NCBI GenBank assembly: GCA_903878085.1
Contig: CAIRGJ010000021.1
Coordinates: forward strand, 62,001 to 126,000
Length of the DNA: 64,000 nt
Direction of reading: 5' to 3'
DNA from: an uncultured Hyphomicrobiales bacterium
GTDB taxonomy: Bacteria > Pseudomonadota > Alphaproteobacteria > Rhizobiales > Xanthobacteraceae
Under the pieces are notes generated by a model. The model searched no databases and was not told where the DNA came from. It was given only the letters and a program-made list of their open reading frames with translations. Positions 34,000 to 41,598 of the stretch are shown here, one piece after another. The number at the start of each line of letters is the position of its first letter. The first letter of the stretch is position 1. The position numbers were made by a program, and so were the translations under genes.

Positions 34000-35463
34000 A
34001 TGACTGAACCAATGAAAACCGTAGCGATCATCGGCGCTGGTCCGGTCGGTCTGGCCGCTGGGGCGCACGCACTGGAGCGCGGTTTGACGCCCGTGATTCT
34101 TGAGGTCGGGCCTGAGGTTGGTCACGCGATGCGGCAATGGAGCCACGTCCGACTATTCTCGCCTTGGGAATATAACATCGACAGCGCGGCCGGACGGCTG
34201 CTGGCTGCGACCGGCTGGAACTTGCCGGACCCTCAGCATTACCCGACTGGCGGCGAACTCGTTGAACGCTATCTGACGCCGCTCGCGACACGCACCGCTC
34301 TTAAGGATCACATTCAGACCTCAAGCCGCGTCACGGCGATCAGCCGCGTAGGCTTTGACAAGGTCAAGACCAAGGGCCGAGATCGCGCGCAGTTTGAAAT
34401 TCATTATCAAAACGGGGCGGGACCGAAGAAGCTGCGCGCTGATGCGATCATCGACGCGTCTGGCACTTGGTTTACGCCGAACGCGGCTGGCGCCAGTGGC
34501 CTTGCGGCGGTGGGCGAGCGCGAGGCGTACGAGCGTATAGCATACGGAATGCCCGATGTGCTGGGCAAAGATCGGGCACGTTACGCGAGTAAGACGGTCG
34601 CAGTTCTTGGTAGCGGTCACTCCGCGGCGGGAAGCCTGATCGAACTCGCGGCTCTTAAGGAGCAGGCCGCTGGCACGCAGGTGATCTGGCTGGTACGCGG
34701 CGATAATCCGGAGAAGGCATTTGGCGGGGGCGCTAACGATAAACTTGCAGCCCGCGGCGAACTTGGCTCGGAGCTTGCGCGTCTCGTTGCAGCAGGCTCG
34801 CTTAAAGTTGAGTCCAGATTTTCTGTGTCGCACATCGATTTGCAAGACAGCCGTATACGTATTGGTGCAGGTTCGTCTTGCTGCGGCCGTCACGCGGTCG
34901 TTGACGAATTGATCGTGGCGACTGGCTTCCGCCCGGATTTATCGTTTCTCAGCGAGCTTCGGATCGCGCTCGATCCGGCGCTTGAATGCCCGCCGGCGCT
35001 GGCGCCGCTGATTGATCCGAACGAGCACAGTTGCGGCACTGTGCGACCGCATGGCGCGCGCGAACTGGGGCAGCCCGAGCCCGGATTCTATCTAGCCGGC
35101 ATGAAGTCATATGGCCGAGCGCCGACTTTTCTCATGCTCACCGGTTACGAACAGGTGCGCTCGATCATGGCCGAACTGGCCGGTGATCACGCTGCGGCGG
35201 AGCGTGTCGAATTGCTGTTGCCGGAGACCGGCGTATGCAGCCGTAGTGCAACTCCTGGCGGTAGTGAGGCTGGGTGCTACGGCGGTCCCGCACCCGCGCA
35301 ATCCGGTGCGTGTTGCAACGATGACGCCGTCGCTAAGGCCGACGGCAAGTCTGGATGCGGTTGTTCAACCGCGGTGAAGGCGCCTGCATCAGCCGTCAAG
35401 GCATCCTGTTGCGGCGGCGCGAGTACTGCCACCCAACCGCGCGATGAACCCGTAAGCGCGTGA
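34000..35463 (+). CDS. FAD/NAD(P)-binding flavoprotein with Cys-rich C-terminal tail
   Basis: A 487-residue protein. Residues 1-410 are a two-dinucleotide-domain oxidoreductase: FAD site IGAGPVGLAAG (10-20), NADPH site VLGSGHSAAGS (about 205), and the ATGFRPD motif (about 307) of flavin monooxygenases. The last 76 residues hold eight Cys as singles or pairs (413, 426, 438/439, 453/455, 470/471) in a Gly/Ala-rich linker, like a metal-binding tail. Flavin monooxygenase-like genes (ArsO) occur in ars operons, but their reaction is not established. An SD sequence (GGAGG) precedes ATG 34000. Confidence 0.85.
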   Translation: MTEPMKTVAIIGAGPVGLAAGAHALERGLTPVILEVGPEVGHAMRQWSHVRLFSPWEYNIDSAAGRLLAATGWNLPDPQHYPTGGELVERYLTPLATRTALKDHIQTSSRVTAISRVGFDKVKTKGRDRAQFEIHYQNGAGPKKLRADAIIDASGTWFTPNAAGASGLAAVGEREAYERIAYGMPDVLGKDRARYASKTVAVLGSGHSAAGSLIELAALKEQAAGTQVIWLVRGDNPEKAFGGGANDKLAARGELGSELARLVAAGSLKVESRFSVSHIDLQDSRIRIGAGSSCCGRHAVVDELIVATGFRPDLSFLSELRIALDPALECPPALAPLIDPNEHSCGTVRPHGARELGQPEPGFYLAGMKSYGRAPTFLMLTGYEQVRSIMAELAGDHAAAERVELLLPETGVCSRSATPGGSEAGCYGGPAPAQSGACCNDDAVAKADGKSGCGCSTAVKAPASAVKASCCGGASTATQPRDEPVSA

Positions 35464-35516
35464 ATTTGGCTCTGGCGCTCATTATGTGGCGCCGGTCGGC
35501 GTGCTCTGGAAACTAA

Positions 35517-35545
35517 GGGGCCGCTAAGCGAGCGTGAACGGCCCC
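35517..35545 (+). terminator. Possible stem-loop terminator after the flavoprotein gene
   Basis: GGGGCCG (35517-35523) and CGGCCCC (35539-35545) are perfect arms with a 15-base loop. No T-run follows, so it is only a tentative terminator. Confidence 0.35.
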
Positions 35546-35614
35546 CGGCTGGAGGGTTCTAATCTATCCCCAGTCAGCAATGCATTGTCATCAGTCTGTC
35601 ACGCTCCAACCTCT

Positions 35615-35638
35615 ATATGTCGACTCGCGTAGACATAT
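35615..35638. promoter_or_regulatory. Dyad operator candidate upstream of pstS
   Basis: ATATGTC (35615-35621) and GACATAT (35632-35638) are perfect inverted arms with ten bases between, 15 bases before the pstS start codon. It differs from the ArsR dyad at 30914 and has no Pho-box repeats that I can see. Confidence 0.5.
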
Positions 35639-35653
35639 CGACAGGAGGGGTGG

Positions 35654-36667
35654 ATGAGGCGATTTATTGGGGCGCTGGCGGCGCTCGCTTTTATAGGCTC
35701 GGCACATGCCGGGGAGACCACGGGCGCGGGTTCGACCTTTGTGTATCCGATACTCGCGAAGTGGGCCGCTGACTACCAGACCAAGAACGGTACTAAGGTC
35801 AATTATCAATCGATCGGTTCGGGTGGCGGAATCGCACAGATCAAAGGTGCGACAGTAGACTTCGGTGCCAGCGACATGCCGATGAAGCCCGAAGAACTCG
35901 AAAAACTTGGGCTTGGACAATTTCCGTTCGTGATCGGCGGCGTCGTTCCGGTCGTCAATATCGACGGTATCAAGGCCGGCGACATCAAATTTTCGGGCCC
36001 GGTATTGGCCGATATCTTTCTCGGCAAGATCAAAACCTGGAATGATCCTGCCCTCGCAAAACTAAATCCCGGCCTCAATCTACCCGGCACAGCGGTTGTC
36101 GTAGTTCATCGTTCGGATGGATCGGGCACTACGTTCAACTGGGCCAACTACCTCTCCAAGGTCAGTCCCGATTGGAAGAGCAAGGTCGGCGAAGGCACAG
36201 CCGTGGAATGGCCGGTCGGTGTCGGCGGCAAGGGCAACGAAGGTGTCGCGGCGTTCGTGAATCAGACCAAGGGCTCGATCGGTTACGTCGAGTACGCCTA
36301 CGTGCTGCAAAACAAGATGGCCTATGGTCTGGTCGAGAACAAAGCCGGCAAGTTCATCAAGCCTGACACCGAAAGCTTTCAGGCTGCCGCTGCGAGTGCA
36401 GATTGGGGAAGTGCGAAGGACTTTTACCTCATCATGACCGACGCTCCCGGGGAGAAGGCATACCCCGTCACCGCGACCGTTTTCATGCTGATGTACAAGC
36501 AGCCCAAGAACCCCGAGCGCGCGAACCTCGCGATCGATTTCTTCAAGTGGGCAATGGAGAACGGTCAGAAGCAGGCCGAGTCTCTCAATTATGTGCCGCT
36601 TCCCGACGCATTGGTTCGCCAGATTGAGACCTATTGGAAGGCTCAATTCTCGGGCGTGAAGGGTTAG
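35654..36667 (+). CDS. pstS: Orphan phosphate-binding protein PstS
   Basis: A 337-residue periplasmic solute-binding protein with a signal peptide (about residues 1-20, cut after AHA). Phosphate-site blocks are TGAGSTFVYP (near 24), SIGSGGGI (near 53), and HRSDGSGTTF (near 152). GGAGGGG precedes ATG 35654. PstC, PstA and PstB are not in the window, so it would have to feed a distant PstSCAB system. Its place in an arsenic locus suggests selecting phosphate against arsenate, or sensing of arsenate. A strong terminator follows. Confidence 0.9.
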   Translation: MRRFIGALAALAFIGSAHAGETTGAGSTFVYPILAKWAADYQTKNGTKVNYQSIGSGGGIAQIKGATVDFGASDMPMKPEELEKLGLGQFPFVIGGVVPVVNIDGIKAGDIKFSGPVLADIFLGKIKTWNDPALAKLNPGLNLPGTAVVVVHRSDGSGTTFNWANYLSKVSPDWKSKVGEGTAVEWPVGVGGKGNEGVAAFVNQTKGSIGYVEYAYVLQNKMAYGLVENKAGKFIKPDTESFQAAAASADWGSAKDFYLIMTDAPGEKAYPVTATVFMLMYKQPKNPERANLAIDFFKWAMENGQKQAESLNYVPLPDALVRQIETYWKAQFSGVKG

Positions 36668-36693
36668 CCCGCGACAAAAAGCCCCATGTAACT

Positions 36694-36722
36694 GGCCCCG
36701 CCCGAAGGCGGGGCCCCTTTTC
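36694..36722 (+). terminator. Rho-independent terminator after pstS
   Basis: Perfect 9-base arms GGCCCCGCC (36694-36702) and GGCGGGGCC (36707-36715) with loop CGAA, then CCTTTTCCTT. It separates pstS from the next ars operon. Confidence 0.85.
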
Positions 36723-36752
36723 CTTGGAAACCAAATCAGTTATTATGTCCGT

Positions 36753-37622
36753 ATGTCTGGAACAATCGACGTACAAAACGTAATCGACGGACTTGGTTCC
36801 CTCGCACAGCCGACCCGGCTGGCAGCCTTCCGGCATCTACTTCTGGTGCATCCAGAAAGCGTGCCGGCCGGCGAAATCGCGCGGCAGTGTGAGGTACCGC
36901 ACAATACCATGTCCACGCATCTCACCATCCTTCAACGCGCCGGTCTCGTAACCGTCGAACGTGAGGGGCGGGCGATGAACTACCGAGCCGACGTAAAGGG
37001 CTTTCGTGGACTGATCCGGTTTCTGGCCACCGACTGTTGCAACGGCCGGCCGGAATTGTGTGGCGACCTCGCGCGGCTGCTTCCCGAGGAAGTCCCAGAC
37101 ATGAAGGAAACCACCATGTCGCCCGCGTTCAACGTTCTGTTTATCTGCACACACAATTCGGCCCGCTCGATCATGGCTGAGGCCTTGCTGCAAAAACTCG
37201 GCAAAGACCGGTTCAACGCTTACTCAGCCGGTTCCGATCCCTCAAAGAAACCGTTGCCCGAAGTTATCGATCGCCTGAGCAAACTTGGCCATGACGTAAC
37301 GAACCTGCGCTGCAAATCATGGAATGAGTTTACTGGACCTAACGCACCGCGAATGGATTTCGTCATCGCACTTTGCGACACGCCGCAGGGTCAAGTTTGT
37401 CCAGACTTTGGCGAAAAATTTGTCAACGTGGCTTGGCCGCTTCCCGATCCGATGAGTTTCACCGGCTCGGACAAAGAGCGCATCACGTTGCTCAATGAAC
37501 TTTATGGAATGATCCGGCGGCGTATCGAGATTTTTACCAACCTGCCTTTCGCATCGCTCGACAAAATGGCGTTGAATGCGCGGCTGGACGAGATCGGCGA
37601 TACGGCGCGCACCGCACCTTAA
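36753..37622 (+). CDS. ArsR-ArsC fusion: arsenic repressor joined to LMW-phosphatase-type arsenate reductase
   Basis: A 289-residue fusion in one frame. Residues 1-115 are an ArsR winged helix (NTMSTHLTILQRAGL recognition helix), with Cys95, Cys96 and Cys103 as a likely As(III) site. Residues 124-289 are a low-molecular-weight phosphatase-fold arsenate reductase with the CTHNSAR P-loop (Cys132, Arg138) and further Cys187, Cys208 and Cys216 for disulfide relay. Arsenate is reduced to arsenite and the product is sensed on the same chain. It heads a run ending in ACR3 and ArsC; the gap to the GAPDH gene is 12 bases. Confidence 0.9.
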   Translation: MSGTIDVQNVIDGLGSLAQPTRLAAFRHLLLVHPESVPAGEIARQCEVPHNTMSTHLTILQRAGLVTVEREGRAMNYRADVKGFRGLIRFLATDCCNGRPELCGDLARLLPEEVPDMKETTMSPAFNVLFICTHNSARSIMAEALLQKLGKDRFNAYSAGSDPSKKPLPEVIDRLSKLGHDVTNLRCKSWNEFTGPNAPRMDFVIALCDTPQGQVCPDFGEKFVNVAWPLPDPMSFTGSDKERITLLNELYGMIRRRIEIFTNLPFASLDKMALNARLDEIGDTARTAP

Positions 37623-37634
37623 GGATAGCTTTAT

Positions 37635-38678
37635 ATGGGTATTGGCATCAATGGCATGGGCCGCATTGGTCGGCTCGCGCTTCGTGCGGCATTCGGTGGA
37701 ATGCACCGGGCAGCCGGCGATCCGCGTGCGAGTAACCGCCTAAACATAGTTCATGTGAACGAACTCAAGGGTGGGGCGCCTGCAACGGCGCACCTTCTTG
37801 AGTTCGATAGCATCCATGGCCGCTGGCATGGCGCGTTTGAAGTCGACGGCGAGGCTGCGATCACAATCGACGGCCACCGAATGGGCTTTAGCGCGGCAGC
37901 TGCGCCGGGGGATGTCGCGTGGGGCGACCTGGGTTGCGACGTCGTACTCGAATGCACGGGCAAGTTTCTCAAGCCAGACCAGCTTCAGGCGTATTTCGAT
38001 CGTGGTGTAAAGCGTGTGATCGTTGCCGCGCCGGTTAAAGACGAACGGGCCTTGAACATTGTCGTGGGCGTCAACGATCACCTTTATGATCCCGAACGCC
38101 ACCGGTTGTTAACCGCCGCATCCTGCACGACCAACTGCCTCGCGCCAGTCGTTAAAGTGATTCACGAGGCCATAGGTATCCGCCACGGCCAAATCACGAC
38201 CATCCATAATCCCACCAACACCAATGTCGTGGTAGATGCGCCGCACAAAGATTTGCGACGCGCCCGCTCAGCGATGCTGTCGTTGCAGCCGACCTCGACT
38301 GGCAGCGCCACCGCAATTGCGCTGATTTATCCAGAGCTAAAGGGCAAGCTAAACGGCCATGCAGTTCGTGTGCCGGTGTTGAATGCAAGTCTCACCGACT
38401 GCGTGTTTGAATTGAAGCGGGCAACGACCGTGACGGAGGTCAACACTCTGTTTGATTCCGCAGCGGCCGGACCTTTGGCCGGCATTCTTGGCATGGAACA
38501 TCGGCCGCTGGTGTCGGCTGACTACAACAACGACACCCGTAGCTCGATCGTGGATGCGCTGAGCACGATGGTGACCGACGACACGCTGCTGAAGGTCTAC
38601 GCCTGGTACGACAATGAGGTTGGGTACGCTTGCCGCATGGTAGACCTCGCCAATATCGTGCTTAAGGCAGGTGTGTGA
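37635..38678 (+). CDS. ArsJ-associated glyceraldehyde-3-phosphate dehydrogenase
   Basis: A 347-residue GAPDH with NAD site INGMGRIGR (residues 5-13), catalytic Cys164 in AASCTTNC, and the terminal [12 protein letters not shown] motif. In ars operons this paralogue uses arsenate in place of phosphate and makes 1-arseno-3-phosphoglycerate, the substrate of ArsJ (established for the Pseudomonas gapdh-arsJ pair). The housekeeping GAPDH would be elsewhere. Its TGA stop overlaps the ArsJ start (TGATG), so the two are made in a fixed ratio. Confidence 0.93.
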   Translation: MGIGINGMGRIGRLALRAAFGGMHRAAGDPRASNRLNIVHVNELKGGAPATAHLLEFDSIHGRWHGAFEVDGEAAITIDGHRMGFSAAAAPGDVAWGDLGCDVVLECTGKFLKPDQLQAYFDRGVKRVIVAAPVKDERALNIVVGVNDHLYDPERHRLLTAASCTTNCLAPVVKVIHEAIGIRHGQITTIHNPTNTNVVVDAPHKDLRRARSAMLSLQPTSTGSATAIALIYPELKGKLNGHAVRVPVLNASLTDCVFELKRATTVTEVNTLFDSAAAGPLAGILGMEHRPLVSADYNNDTRSSIVDALSTMVTDDTLLKVYAWYDNEVGYACRMVDLANIVLKAGV

Positions 38679-39913
38679 TGGGTACAGCGCGAAACTATCT
38701 CATCGTCACAGCATCCTATTGGGGCTTTACGCTCGTCGATGGCGCCTTGCGCATGCTGGTGCTGTTCCACTTTTTCCAGCTCGGCTATACGCCGTTCACC
38801 TTGGCCTTTCTCTTTCTGCTCTATGAGACCGCCGGCATCGCCGCCAATCTCGGCGGTGGCTGGCTTGCCTCGCGCTTCGGCATTCCGCGCATGCTTGCGG
38901 TCGGTCAGTCATTGCAGATCGCCGGACTTATCATGCTCTCGATGCTCGATCCCGGCTGGAGCACGGTCGTTTCGGTCACTTGGGTCGTGATCGCCCAAGG
39001 CATTGCCGGCGTCGCCAAGGACGTCACCAAGACCGCCTCCAAATCGGCGATCAAGGCGACGTCGGGCGAGGGTAGCGGGCAGTTGTTCCGTTGGGTGGCG
39101 TGGTTCACCGGCTCGAAGAACGCCATGAAGGGCATCGGTTTCTTCGTCGGCGGGCTTCTTCTCCAGGTCGTCGGCTTCCGTGTCTCCCTTTGGATGATGG
39201 CCGCACTTCTCGCCGTGATTTTCGCCGCGGGCCTCGTGCTGCTGCCGCGCGAACTTGGCAAGGCCAAGTCATCCAAGACCATGAAGGAACTGTTCGGCAA
39301 ATCGCGCGGCATCAACCTTCTGGCGGCGGCGCGCATCTTCATGTTCGGCGCGCGTGATGTGTGGTTCGTCGTGGGCTTGCCCGTCTTCCTTTATGCCAAT
39401 GGTTGGCGTTTTCTGGAGGTCGGCGGCTTTCTCGCCGCTTGGACCATTGCCTATGGCGGCATCCAGGCCATTGCGCCGACACTGGTAAGCCGCAGCGACG
39501 ACGGCCTCAGCCGAGAAATACCTGCGGCGCGGCTATGGGCAGGTTTCTTGGTGGCGGTGCCGGTCGTGTTGGTGCTGGTCATGCAAATGCCGGGGCTTTG
39601 GCGTCCCGATCTCATTCTCGTTGTCGGGCTAGCGCTGTTCGGCTTGCCCTTCGCGGTCAACTCTTCGCTGCACTCCTATCTGATCCTGGCCTATGCCGGA
39701 TCGGAGAAGGCAGCCGAAGACGTCGGTTTTTACTACGCCGCCAATGCCACCGGCCGGTTGATGGGAATCGTACTCTCCGGCGTCCTATACCAATTAGGCG
39801 GGATCAGCGCGTGCTTGATCGGCTCGGCGGTCATGCTGGCCATCTGTTGGCTCGTGACGTTCCTCCTTCCCGCCGCTGTTCAATCGGTGGCAGCACGGCA
39901 ACGGATGGCCTGA
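38678..39913 (+). CDS. arsJ: ArsJ, MFS exporter of 1-arseno-3-phosphoglycerate
   Basis: A 411-residue inner-membrane MFS protein with about 12 helices. The N-terminus ARNYLIVTASYWGFTLVDGA and the loop AKDVTKTASKSAIK (near residue 115) are typical of ArsJ. It exports the unstable arseno-sugar-phosphate made by the adjacent GAPDH, so arsenate resistance needs no reduction. ATG at 38678 overlaps the GAPDH stop codon; GTG at 38675 is an alternative start. ACR3 follows after 9 bases. Confidence 0.93.
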   Translation: MGTARNYLIVTASYWGFTLVDGALRMLVLFHFFQLGYTPFTLAFLFLLYETAGIAANLGGGWLASRFGIPRMLAVGQSLQIAGLIMLSMLDPGWSTVVSVTWVVIAQGIAGVAKDVTKTASKSAIKATSGEGSGQLFRWVAWFTGSKNAMKGIGFFVGGLLLQVVGFRVSLWMMAALLAVIFAAGLVLLPRELGKAKSSKTMKELFGKSRGINLLAAARIFMFGARDVWFVVGLPVFLYANGWRFLEVGGFLAAWTIAYGGIQAIAPTLVSRSDDGLSREIPAARLWAGFLVAVPVVLVLVMQMPGLWRPDLILVVGLALFGLPFAVNSSLHSYLILAYAGSEKAAEDVGFYYAANATGRLMGIVLSGVLYQLGGISACLIGSAVMLAICWLVTFLLPAAVQSVAARQRMA

Positions 39914-39922
39914 AAGGCGTCG

Positions 39923-40987
39923 ATGTCCATATTCGAGCGTTATCTCACCCTCTGGGTGGCTCTCTGCATTGTCGTTGGAATTGCGCTCGGGCAATTCTTT
40001 CCCGCCGCGTTTCAGGCCATCGGTTCGGCTGAAATCGCCAAGGTCAATCTGCCAGTTGCCACACTGATCTGGCTGATGATCATTCCGATGCTGGTTAAGA
40101 TCGATTTTCTAGCGCTGTCGGGCGTCAAGAACCATTGGCGTGGGATCGGCGTTACCCTGTTTATCAACTGGGCGGTAAAGCCATTCTCGATGGCGCTGTT
40201 GGGCTGGCTCTTCATCGGCTGGATTTTCAGGCCCTATCTGCCTTCAGACCAGATCAACAGCTACATTGCGGGCCTGATCCTTCTGGCAGCAGCGCCGTGC
40301 ACTGCGATGGTGTTTGTCTGGAGCAATTTGACCGACGGTGAGCCGCACTTCACGCTAAGCCAGGTTGCTCTCAACGATGTCATTATGGTGTTCGCTTTTG
40401 CGCCGCTTGTCGGGCTGCTGCTCGGCCTGTCAGCGATAACGATACCGTGGGAGACGCTGCTCCTCTCTGTGGGCCTCTACATCGTAGTCCCGGTTATCAT
40501 TGCGCAAGTCGTCCGGCGGGCAATATTGGCAGGGAGTGGGCAGCCAGGTCTGGCTCGGCTGCTTGAGTTCCTACAGCCCATCTCCCTTGTGGCGCTGCTC
40601 TCCACGCTGGTGCTTCTGTTCGGATTTCAGGGCGAACAAATCATCGCTCAGCCGCTGATTATCGGCATGCTCGCCGTTCCAATCTTGATCCAGGTCTATT
40701 TCAATTCCGGTCTGGCTTATATGCTCAATCGTGCGACGGGTGAAGCGCATTGCGTCGCTGGTCCCTCTGCGCTGATCGGGGCCAGCAACTTCTTCGAACT
40801 GGCAGTTGCTGCCGCAATTAGCCTGTTCGGCTTCAATTCGGGCGCGGCGTTGGCGACAGTTGTCGGCGTGCTTATCGAGGTGCCGGTAATGCTGTCGGTG
40901 GTGAAGATCGTGAATGCCTCGCGCAGCTGGTATGAAACGGGTGCAAAGGTGCGGCAGCGTGTAGGCGCGCAGAAGACGGAGCCTTGA
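39923..40987 (+). CDS. acr3: ACR3-family arsenite efflux transporter
   Basis: A 354-residue inner-membrane carrier with ten helices. Family motifs are IPMLVKIDF (near residue 55), the essential Cys in LLAAAPCTAMVFVWSNL (near 115), and GASNFFELAVA (near 290). It extrudes As(III) using the proton gradient. It takes the product of both the ArsR-ArsC fusion and the downstream ArsC. The start at ATG 39923 lies 9 bases after arsJ. Confidence 0.94.
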   Translation: MSIFERYLTLWVALCIVVGIALGQFFPAAFQAIGSAEIAKVNLPVATLIWLMIIPMLVKIDFLALSGVKNHWRGIGVTLFINWAVKPFSMALLGWLFIGWIFRPYLPSDQINSYIAGLILLAAAPCTAMVFVWSNLTDGEPHFTLSQVALNDVIMVFAFAPLVGLLLGLSAITIPWETLLLSVGLYIVVPVIIAQVVRRAILAGSGQPGLARLLEFLQPISLVALLSTLVLLFGFQGEQIIAQPLIIGMLAVPILIQVYFNSGLAYMLNRATGEAHCVAGPSALIGASNFFELAVAAAISLFGFNSGAALATVVGVLIEVPVMLSVVKIVNASRSWYETGAKVRQRVGAQKTEP

Positions 40988-40990
40988 CCG

Positions 40991-41449
40991 GTGGACGTCG
41001 TAATCCACCATAACCCAGACTGCGGAACGTCCCGCAATGTTTTGGATATCATCAGAGCTGCGGGCTACGCGCCGACTGTGATCGAATATTTGAAGGTTGG
41101 ATGGACAGAGCCTCAGCTTTTGGGCCTCTTCGCCGCCGCCTCGCTTACACCGCGGGCGGCACTGCGCGAGACGAAGTCACCGGCCGCGGAACTAAAGCTT
41201 CTCGATCAGAATGTCTCCAACGAATTAATCCTTGAGGCGATGATCAAGCATCCAATTCTTGTAAATCGTCCGATTGTCTGCACATCCAAGGGTGTTCGGC
41301 TATGCCGCCCGAGTGAAACGGTCCTCGATCTACTCGACCGATTGCCGCCAGGGCCGTTTGAAAAAGAAGACGGTGAACTAATCATTGATCGTGAAGGGCG
41401 GCGCGTCACCAAGGCAATCACTTCATTGGTTTCGAAAAGTCCACTTTGA
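40991..41449 (+). CDS. arsC: Arsenate reductase, glutaredoxin-dependent type
   Basis: A 152-residue ArsC of the plasmid R773 class. N-terminal HNPDCGTSRN puts the catalytic Cys at residue 11, followed by the arsenate-binding Arg region NRPIVCTSKG (near 93). It reduces arsenate to arsenite using glutathione and glutaredoxin. It starts with GTG at 40991, three bases after acr3. The locus therefore encodes two unrelated arsenate reductases, this one and the phosphatase-fold domain at 36753. Confidence 0.93.
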   Translation: MDVVIHHNPDCGTSRNVLDIIRAAGYAPTVIEYLKVGWTEPQLLGLFAAASLTPRAALRETKSPAAELKLLDQNVSNELILEAMIKHPILVNRPIVCTSKGVRLCRPSETVLDLLDRLPPGPFEKEDGELIIDREGRRVTKAITSLVSKSPL

Positions 41450-41511
41450 TCAACTTGAGTCTGCGGGGCTCGTGGTCATGCACTAACATTCAACCCGAAC
41501 CACCTAATGGG

Positions 41512-41538
41512 GGCTGGCCAAAAAAGGCCAGTCCTTTC
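41512..41538 (+). terminator. Terminator at the end of the ars operon
   Basis: CTGGCC (41514-41519) and GGCCAG (41526-41531) around an A-rich loop, followed by TCCTTTC. It lies about 65 bases past arsC and before the convergent amidase gene. Confidence 0.55.
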
Positions 41539-41598
41539 AAGCCCGTATGAATAAACAGGCGTTAGACCCCGCGGCTACAACGCTGCCCATCGACTTGG

